Origin: SIG714 sp964638675
GTDB lineage: Bacteria > Bacillota > Clostridia > Oscillospirales > CAG-272
DNA: 64,000 nucleotides
Assembly (NCBI GenBank): GCA_964638675.1
Contig: CAZXAU010000003.1
Location: forward strand, 114,876 to 178,875
Direction of reading: 5' to 3'
How positions within the stretch are numbered: position 1 is the stretch's first letter; each line of letters starts with the position of its first letter. The notes under the pieces were generated by a model. That model had not been told where the DNA came from and ran no database searches. It saw nothing but the letters and a program-made list of their open reading frames with translations. A program made the translations under genes and the position numbers. Below are positions 58,876-64,000 of the stretch, one piece after another.

Positions 58876-59706
58876 TTATTTGCCTTTTCTGTGCTTGACA
58901 ATGTTCTTTTCGGTTCTTGCCTTCTTGTTACGTGTCTTGTATCCGAGAGCAGGCTTGCCCCAAGGAGTAAGCGGTCCGGGATGTCCGACAGGTGATTTTC
59001 CTTCACCACCACCGTGAGGGTGATCGCAGGGGTTCATTACAGAACCTCTTACTGTAGGACGGATACCTCTGTGACGTGTCTTTCCGGCTTTACCGAGGTT
59101 GACAGTGTCATGCTCAATGTTTCCGATCTGACCTATAGTTGCCTTGCAGTCAAGACGGATGTAACGAACTTCTCCGGAAGGAAGTCTGACCTGTGCCTTG
59201 CCGTTTTCCTTAGCCATGAGCTGAGCGGCAACACCTGCCGAGCGGACAAGCTGTCCACCCTTTCCGGGGTAAAGTTCAATATTGTTGATAAGAGTACCTA
59301 CCGGTATGTTTGCTATCGGAAGTGTATTACCAGGCTTGATATCTGCTGTTGCAGAGCTTTCAACGACATCGCCGTCGGTAAGACCGAGAGGAGCAACGAT
59401 ATACTTTCTCGTTCCGTCTTCGTACTCAACAAGTGCGATATATGCAGTTCTGTTAGGATCGTATTCAATGCCGATTACCTTAGCCGTGCCTTCAGTCTGA
59501 CGCTTGAAATCGATGATTCTGTACTTCTGCTTGTTTCCGCCGCCGTGGTGACGGACGGTGATTCTGCCGTAGCTGTTTCTACCTGCATTCTTTTTGAGAA
59601 CTGTTGTAAGTTTCTTTTCGGGAGTGAATTTGGTTATTTCGTCAAACGAAGGAACCGACATTCCCCTTGTGCCCGGAGTGGTGGGCTTATAATACTTAAG
59701 TGCCAT
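58876..59706 (-). CDS. rplB: Ribosomal protein L2
   Basis: The 276-residue protein near the peptidyl-transferase centre has the conserved GRITVRHHGGGNKQKYRIID near residues 47-66 and RGSVMNPCDHPHGGGEGKSP near residues 220-239, with the critical His. It is full-length. Confidence 0.97.
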   Translation of the reverse strand: MALKYYKPTTPGTRGMSVPSFDEITKFTPEKKLTTVLKKNAGRNSYGRITVRHHGGGNKQKYRIIDFKRQTEGTAKVIGIEYDPNRTAYIALVEYEDGTRKYIVAPLGLTDGDVVESSATADIKPGNTLPIANIPVGTLINNIELYPGKGGQLVRSAGVAAQLMAKENGKAQVRLPSGEVRYIRLDCKATIGQIGNIEHDTVNLGKAGKTRHRGIRPTVRGSVMNPCDHPHGGGEGKSPVGHPGPLTPWGKPALGYKTRNKKARTEKNIVKHRKGK

Positions 59707-59720
59707 TTATTTCACCCTCC

Positions 59721-60014
59721 TCAATTCATGCCTTCAAAGAACTCGATCGACTTGGAATCGTCTGTAAGTGTAACAACAGCCTTCTTCCATTCGGATGTGA
59801 ATCCGACGCTGTAACCATGTCTTTTCGGCTTTTTTCTCATGCTTATAGTATTGACAGATGCAACCTTTACGCCGAACGCAGCCTCAACTGCTGCTGCGAT
59901 TTCGGGCTTATTGGCATCGCTTGCCACTTTGAAGGTATATCTCTTTCCTTCAACACCGTCCATGCTCTTTTCGGTAATGACCGGTGCAAGAATTACATCA
60001 TAAGTATTCTTCAT
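59721..60014 (-). CDS. rplW: Ribosomal protein L23
   Basis: The 97-residue protein at the exit tunnel, docking site for trigger factor and SRP, has DVILAPVITEKSMDGVEGKR near the start and KVASVNTISMRKKPKRHGY. Its start overlaps the rplD stop by one base. Confidence 0.96.
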   Translation of the reverse strand: MKNTYDVILAPVITEKSMDGVEGKRYTFKVASDANKPEIAAAVEAAFGVKVASVNTISMRKKPKRHGYSVGFTSEWKKAVVTLTDDSKSIEFFEGMN

Positions 60015-60637
60015 TATGCATATACCTCCTGGATTTTTTCAGCCGCAGCCTTGACAACGACAAGTGTTCTGCAATTAAGGATGTCGTATACATTGATTGT
60101 GTTGACCTGAGCGGTCTTTGTTCCCTCAATGTTAGCCATGCTCTTGATTACCTTTTCATCAATCGATGAAAGAACAACAAGTGATTTTTCACTGGCTCCG
60201 ATTGCCTTGAGCATCTCAACCATCGTCTTGGTCTTGTAGCTCTCAGCTGTGATAGCATCAACAACGATCATCTCGCCTGCTGCAACCTTTGAAGAAAGCG
60301 CACTTCTCAATGCAACTCTCTTTACCTTTTTGTTCAAAGAAACTTTGTAAAGTCTCGGCTTAGGTCCGAGTGCCACGCCACCGTGTGTCCACTGAGGTGA
60401 ACGTGTCGAGCCCTGTCTTGCTCTTCCTGTTCCCTTCTGTCTCCAGGGCTTTTTACCGCCGCCGGAAACCTCGGTACGAGTGAGAGTTGACTGTGTACCC
60501 TGTCTCTGATTCAGAAGGTACGCTCTTACTGCGGAGTGAAGTACCGCGCCGTTGATTTCGGCACCGAATACTGTATCGGAAAGCTCAATGGTTCCGACTT
60601 CTGCGCCCGCCATATTTACTACTTTCAAATTAGGCAT
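60014..60637 (-). CDS. rplD: Ribosomal protein L4
   Basis: The 207-residue protein has the tunnel loop TRTEVSGGGKKPWRQKGTGR followed by ARQGSTRSPQWTHGGVALGP near residues 50-90. In other bacteria L4 autoregulates the S10 operon; the long leader upstream of rpsJ is a place to look for this. Confidence 0.97.
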   Translation of the reverse strand: MPNLKVVNMAGAEVGTIELSDTVFGAEINGAVLHSAVRAYLLNQRQGTQSTLTRTEVSGGGKKPWRQKGTGRARQGSTRSPQWTHGGVALGPKPRLYKVSLNKKVKRVALRSALSSKVAAGEMIVVDAITAESYKTKTMVEMLKAIGASEKSLVVLSSIDEKVIKSMANIEGTKTAQVNTINVYDILNCRTLVVVKAAAEKIQEVYA

Positions 60638-60654
60638 CGATATTCCTCCTTTTC

Positions 60655-61287
60655 TTATGCTTTAACTGTGTTGCGAATGAACACGATTCCGCCCTTAGCT
60701 CCGGGAACAGCTCCCTTTACGGCAATAATGTTCTTCTCAGCATCGATTTTAGCGATTTCAAGGTTCTGAACGGTTACCTTTTCATTACCGTACTGACCTG
60801 CCATCTTTTTATTTTTGAATATTCTCGAAGGGGATGAGTTTGCGCCCATTGAACCAGGCTGACGGTGAACAGGTCCGACACCATGTGTCATACGGAGCTG
60901 ATGGCAGCCCCATCTCTTTACAACGCCGCTGTATCCATGTCCCTTGGATATGCCGGTAATGTCGACCTTTTCACCTGCTGCAAATTTGTCAGCGGTGACG
61001 GTATCGCCAATACTGTAACCGGAAATATCATCAAGACGGAATTCCTTCAAGTGCTTTTTCAGTGCAAGACTGTTCTTTGTGAAATGACCCTTCAAAGGCT
61101 TTGTAACCTTTCTCTCTGCAACTGTTTCAAACCCGAGCTGAATTGCTTCATATCCGTCATTTTCAGTCGTTTTAATCTGGCAGACCGTACACGGACCTGC
61201 TTCGATTACGGTTACGGGAGTTGCATTTCCCTTTTCGTCGAAGACCTGCGTCATGCCGATCTTCTTTCCTATGATACCTTTTTTCAT
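60655..61287 (-). CDS. rplC: Ribosomal protein L3
   Basis: The 210-residue protein starts MKKGIIGKKIGMTQVFDEKG and has ISKGHGYSGVVKRWGCHQLR and GSMGANSSPSRIFKNKKMAG further on. Start 61287 has caggaggaaac upstream; an ATG 20 codons earlier is rejected. A 129-base gap with hairpins separates it from rpsJ. Confidence 0.97.
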   Translation of the reverse strand: MKKGIIGKKIGMTQVFDEKGNATPVTVIEAGPCTVCQIKTTENDGYEAIQLGFETVAERKVTKPLKGHFTKNSLALKKHLKEFRLDDISGYSIGDTVTADKFAAGEKVDITGISKGHGYSGVVKRWGCHQLRMTHGVGPVHRQPGSMGANSSPSRIFKNKKMAGQYGNEKVTVQNLEIAKIDAEKNIIAVKGAVPGAKGGIVFIRNTVKA

Positions 61288-61416
61288 TTTGTTTCCTCCT
61301 GTTTTAGTTATTGGTTGGCACCCCTCGGTACAAAAGGATGTCAACATGACATAAAACTTCTGTCGTGTCGCAAGAAGCTCAATACAATTTATTATAAGCA
61401 GCGTTTTCTACTTATT
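61288..61416 (-). other. rpsJ-rplC intergenic hairpins
   Basis: The transcript strand contains atgtca-tgt-tgacat and cttcttgcgacacgacagaag hairpins before the rplC ribosome-binding site. The gap is longer than the other gaps in the S10 part of the operon and may carry a processing or regulatory signal. Confidence 0.35.
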
Positions 61417-61728
61417 TTATATTTTAACTTCTATATCAACACCGGCGGGAAGTTCGAGACCCGAAATTGCTTCGACAATTGCATTTGTCGGTTTGATAAT
61501 GTCAATGAGTCTCTTGTGTGTTCTCAGCTCAAACTGCTCACGGCTGTCTTTATACTTGTGTACAGCACGGAGTATTGTGGTGATCTCTTTCTCTGTCGGG
61601 AGCGGAATAGGTCCCGATACCGTTGCGCCGTTTCTGGTTGCAGCATCAACTATCTTTGACGCAGCCTGGTCGATCAGAGTGTGATCATAGCTCTTGAGTC
61701 TGATTCTCATCTTCTTGATTTCAGCCAC
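61417..61728 (-). CDS. rpsJ: Ribosomal protein S10 / NusJ
   Basis: The 103-residue protein starts with GTG at 61728 (aaggaggc upstream) and reads MRIRLKSYDHTLIDQAA near residue 7, GPIPLPTEKEI near residue 39 and the C-terminal ELPAGVDIEVKI. S10 also acts with NusB in antitermination. It is the first gene of the operon. Confidence 0.97.
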   Translation of the reverse strand: MAEIKKMRIRLKSYDHTLIDQAASKIVDAATRNGATVSGPIPLPTEKEITTILRAVHKYKDSREQFELRTHKRLIDIIKPTNAIVEAISGLELPAGVDIEVKI

Positions 61729-61965
61729 TTTTTTGCCTCCTTATCATTTTTGCTAATGGGGCGTGGGTTCAACACTTTTCCGGGCGTTTCTTTTTTTCTC
61801 ACACAAAAAACGGTATTCTGCCGGGTCGGTGCAAAATTCCGCTTTGTCAAAGAGAAAAAGAACATCCCTTGTGTAAAACATACTTTTTTCGCCCGTTTAT
61901 CGGACATACTCTGCGAAAATTCCCCACCGTTCGGTGGCAACCTCTCGCTTCATCGCACATCAAGC
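61729..61965 (-). promoter_or_regulatory. Leader of the S10-spc-alpha operon
   Basis: From the predicted transcription start near 61965 to the rpsJ GTG there are about 237 untranslated nucleotides with several hairpins, for example ccacc-gaac-ggtgg (near 61929). No known ribosomal-protein leader motif was recognised with certainty, but the length suggests autoregulation or attenuation. Confidence 0.45.
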
Positions 61966-61971
61966 TTTGGA

Positions 61972-62000
61972 ATTATATCATAAAAACTCAGAGCTGTCAA
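61972..62000 (-). promoter_or_regulatory. Full-consensus promoter of the ribosomal operon
   Basis: On the minus strand TTGACA (61995-62000) and TATAAT (61972-61977) are separated by 17 bases, as expected for a very strong housekeeping promoter. Confidence 0.85.
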
Positions 62001-62130
62001 GAGGAATGCATTTTTTTTATACCATATATGATAAATTTACTTTTTGTTCACATTTATTTCCTGATTTTTATATATTTTTCCCCTTTCAAGATTTTTTTAT
62101 GTTTTTTGTCAAAAAATCCCTTTTTTCGTA

Positions 62131-62159
62131 TTGACAAAACAAAAAAAGTGTGATATAAT
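62131..62159 (+). promoter_or_regulatory. Full-consensus promoter of the SpoVT/AbrB-like gene
   Basis: TTGACA (62131-62136) and TATAAT (62154-62159) are 17 bases apart on the plus strand. The promoter is divergent from that of the ribosomal operon. Confidence 0.85.
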
Positions 62160-62165
62160 AAGCTC

Positions 62166-62398
62166 GTCAAAGGGAAAGACCTGGAAAAGGAACTGCCGCT
62201 TGATCGCAGATGTCTCAAAAGACATTTTGTAAATACTTTTCTTGCATGTTTTTTTCTCCTGCTTTTCAGTGTTTTTTATCTCAATCAAACAACACTCTGA
62301 AATCGAAGAAAAATCAGTAGTATATATTTTAAAAAGTGCTTACCGATTCACTTTTTCATTCTTTAAGTCGGAAAAAACAAATATAAAGGAGTTCAATT
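62166..62398 (+). other. Long leader of the SpoVT/AbrB-like gene
   Basis: About 230 nt lie between the predicted transcription start and the ATG. A hairpin atgtct-caaa-agacat (62210-62225), followed by T-rich sequence, could be an attenuator or the end of a small RNA. No riboswitch class was recognised. Confidence 0.4.
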
Positions 62399-62641
62399 AT
62401 GAAATCAACAGGAATTGTAAGACCAATCGATATGCTCGGGAGATTCGTTCTTCCCAAGGAAATACGCGACACTATGGATCTTAAAGCTAAGGATCCGATA
62501 GAAATCTATGTAGATGGCGGCACTGTCATTCTTAAGAAATACGAGCTGTCCTGCGTATTTTGTTCTAATGCCGATAATGTCATTTTTTACAAGGGCAAAC
62601 TCGTCTGCATGGAATGTATCAATGAACTTAAAGGTAAATAA
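62399..62641 (+). CDS. SpoVT/AbrB-like transition-state regulator with Cys-pair C-terminus
   Basis: The 80-residue protein has an N-terminal AbrB swapped-hairpin DNA-binding domain (KSTGIVRPIDMLGRFVLPKE near residues 2-21, then PIEIYVDGGTVILKKY). A short C-terminal part carries CVFC near residue 52 and CMEC near residue 72, a possible zinc ribbon in place of the sensor domain of true SpoVT. It likely regulates growth-phase or sporulation genes. The ribosome-binding site aaggag is 8 bases upstream. Confidence 0.87.
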   Translation: MKSTGIVRPIDMLGRFVLPKEIRDTMDLKAKDPIEIYVDGGTVILKKYELSCVFCSNADNVIFYKGKLVCMECINELKGK

Positions 62642-62933
62642 TAAGATAAACAGTATCGATTAAGATCAAAATCATAATTCAGCACGCAAAATAAAAAAGC
62701 TGTTGAAATCCGAATGGGTTTCAATGGCTTTTTTATTCTCTGATCAGATATATTTATCCTCATATTATATATAGTTAGACAGCGTATTATATACAGATAA
62801 ATATCAGGAGGTCAGGCATACAGTATCCCTTATAAAAAATAAGAACAATTTGTTTACCCTCATGTGAATATCATTTCACTTTCTGGCAAAAATAAGCACA
62901 GAGAACAACTATCTCTGAAAGGCGGAAAAACAA
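62642..62933 (+). terminator. Terminator and spacer between the AbrB-like and M23 genes
   Basis: A hairpin aaaaaagctgttgaaa ... tttcaatggctttttt (62693-62733) terminates the AbrB-like gene. The remaining roughly 200 bases are A/T-rich and must contain the promoter of the M23 gene; no clear sigma-A or forespore-type box was assigned. Confidence 0.7.
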
Positions 62934-63680
62934 ATGAGTTATCAGTCAAGAACTAAATTTACCAACATCGCTGTTTATTCACTTCTCGGTATTATTATTG
63001 CCGCAGTAATTGCAGTGTCGGTGATTACATTTACCACGGCAAAAAGGAAGACTCCGTCGGTTACAACGCCGGTACAAACAAACGCACCGGATACATCAAA
63101 AACAACAGAAACACCGAAGCAAACATCTGCACCTAAGACCACACCCGCGCAAACCGATGCAGGAAACAAACCGCAACCAACACCGACGCCTACAAAAACA
63201 GACGAGCTTCCGGCAGGAAATGACAAAGACGAGCAATTCACTCAACCGGTAAAAGGGTATGTTATGAAATCACACAGTGTTGATTTGCCCGTTTTTTCAC
63301 TAACGACAAATGACTACAGGATTCACTGCGGAATTGATATTTCAGCTCCGGAGGGAACGGGAGTCTGCGCTATTGCAAACGGAACTGTATCGAAAATATA
63401 TGATGACCCTATGAAGGGAAAAACCGTTGAAATAAATCACGACGGATCGATAACATCCAGATACAGCAATCTTGCAAGTGAACTTGCAGAGGGTATCATC
63501 GTGGGTGCAAATGTCGGAGAAGGACAGATAATCGGAGCCGTGGGTTCAAGCTCACTCGTTGAAATTGCCGAAAGCGATCATCTTCATTTTGAATTACAAA
63601 AAGGTTATACCTATCTGGATCCGATGAAATTTTTCGATTATTCAACAACACCTGTTACGGATGTTCCGGGACTTGAATAA
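62934..63680 (+). CDS. Membrane-anchored LytM/M23-family protein (SpoIIQ-like)
   Basis: The 248-residue protein has an N-terminal transmembrane helix (about residues 16-36), a Thr/Pro/Lys-rich linker to about residue 100 and a C-terminal M23 peptidase domain. Zinc ligands are intact: HCGIDISAPEGTGV near residues 131-144 (HxxxD) and HLHFEL near residue 221. The layout equals that of SpoIIQ, which in Clostridia keeps its zinc site and joins the forespore to the mother cell; a general wall endopeptidase is the alternative. The ribosome-binding site is gaaaggcgg. Confidence 0.82.
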   Translation: MSYQSRTKFTNIAVYSLLGIIIAAVIAVSVITFTTAKRKTPSVTTPVQTNAPDTSKTTETPKQTSAPKTTPAQTDAGNKPQPTPTPTKTDELPAGNDKDEQFTQPVKGYVMKSHSVDLPVFSLTTNDYRIHCGIDISAPEGTGVCAIANGTVSKIYDDPMKGKTVEINHDGSITSRYSNLASELAEGIIVGANVGEGQIIGAVGSSSLVEIAESDHLHFELQKGYTYLDPMKFFDYSTTPVTDVPGLE

Positions 63681-63704
63681 AACTTTATCTCGATTATCGT
63701 ACAA

Positions 63705-63745
63705 AAGAGCTCGTGCCTATCACATCGCACGAGCTCTCTCTTTTT
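63705..63745 (+). terminator. Terminator of the M23 gene
   Basis: The stem agagctcgtgc ... gcacgagctct is followed by ctcttttt and lies 24 bases after the stop. Confidence 0.85.
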
Positions 63746-63826
63746 AGAAAGCAGAAGATTCAATTCAAGCACCCCCTCATAAACTTCGGGAAGTTTCTCA
63801 CTTCATCTTTTCAAGTAGGAAGGAAG

Positions 63827-63859
63827 AAAGACGGCTTGAATAAACAAACCGTCTTTTTT
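63827..63859. terminator. Second terminator, serving the convergent minus-strand gene
   Basis: The hairpin aaagacggcttg ... caaaccgtcttttt has T and A tracts on both sides and lies about 50 bases beyond the stop of the edge gene at 63909. Confidence 0.7.
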
Positions 63860-63908
63860 AACAAATTCTATCGCTTCCTCTTTTCAGAGAAGAAGTGATT
63901 TTAATTAT

Positions 63909-64000
63909 TTATTTGCTAAGGCAGATTCCGTCTGATGTGAACAGATACCATACGCCGCCGATCGTTCTTGACTCGGTGCACATAAGTCCTGTGCCCTTGT
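63909..64000 (-). CDS. C-terminal end of a minus-strand gene cut by the window edge
   Basis: Thirty codons in frame to a TAA at 63909-63911 encode a peptide ending RTIGGVWYLFTSDGICLSK. The GG-x-WY-x-F-x-SDG pattern resembles a choline-binding-like wall repeat, so this may be another secreted wall-associated protein. The rest lies outside the window. Confidence 0.55.
   Translation of the reverse strand, partial: KGTGLMCTESRTIGGVWYLFTSDGICLSK

Noticed and set aside
59014..59814. 266-codon plus-strand open frame opposite rplB and rplW
   Set aside because: It mirrors conserved ribosomal-protein genes, has no family resemblance or ribosome-binding site, and is a by-product of codon use on the other strand.
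60865..61659. 264-codon plus-strand open frame opposite rplC and rpsJ
   Set aside because: Antisense shadow of two certain genes and their gap; no recognisable protein features.

Overview
The window looks like a chromosome segment of a spore-forming, low-to-mid GC anaerobic Firmicute of class Clostridia, probably an Oscillospirales/Ruminococcaceae relative. The evidence is the Firmicute-type S10-spc-alpha ribosomal operon (zinc-type S14, zinc-type S4, adk-map-infA-rpmJ order), a SpoVT/AbrB-like regulator, a LytM protein of SpoIIQ type, the remnant of the spore-coat gene cotJC, and large secreted proteins with choline-binding-like repeats. The genus cannot be fixed from the sequence alone.

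Layout. Positions 1-11207 are the right end of a phage-like element: a partial gene, three small envelope/membrane genes, a coiled-coil protein and a 2310-residue polyvalent protein. It stops abruptly inside cotJC, and the 3' two thirds of cotJC follow (11208-11621). Next come an M20 amidohydrolase and a minus-strand operon of YtrA-type GntR regulator, ABC ATPase, ABC permease, a 33-residue membrane peptide and two lipoproteins (17126 down to 13074). A gene-poor stretch with 14-bp terminal inverted repeats (17274-17822) follows. From 17835 to 25130 there is a GT4 glycosyltransferase, a sugar module (Gfo/Idh/MocA oxidoreductase and sugar isomerase, divergent from an AraC regulator), murI, a DUF1015 protein and a PNPOx-like protein. 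A minus-strand group at 25352-32456 encodes a YitT protein, a 1764-residue secreted beta-helix protein and a Cys-rich cytoplasmic protein. Housekeeping genes follow (ogg, YhcC-like radical SAM, HD, CPBP, HIT, DUF1858, trmK, nif3-like, prfB).

The most striking region is 40768-45618. A 1156-residue secreted protein with two C-type lectin domains and wall-binding repeats is preceded by a 226-bp segment flanked by perfect 24-bp inverted repeats. The segment contains a full-consensus promoter (TTGACA-N17-TATAAT) pointing at the lectin gene and a strong central terminator, and a complete tyrosine recombinase gene lies immediately beyond. This is the architecture of a phase-variable invertible promoter, drawn here in the ON orientation. 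The leader of the recombinase gene is a roughly 130-bp sequence that also sits, diverged but structurally conserved, in front of the unrelated nif3-like gene.

The 45977-61728 block is the complete S10-spc-alpha operon on the minus strand, from rpsJ to rplQ. It has a consensus promoter and a leader of about 237 nt, and a foldable RNA between rpsZ and rpsH. To its right, and divergent, are a SpoVT/AbrB-like gene with a long leader and a membrane-anchored M23 protein. The last 92 bases hold the C-terminal end of another minus-strand gene. No tRNA, rRNA, CRISPR array or recognised riboswitch was found.
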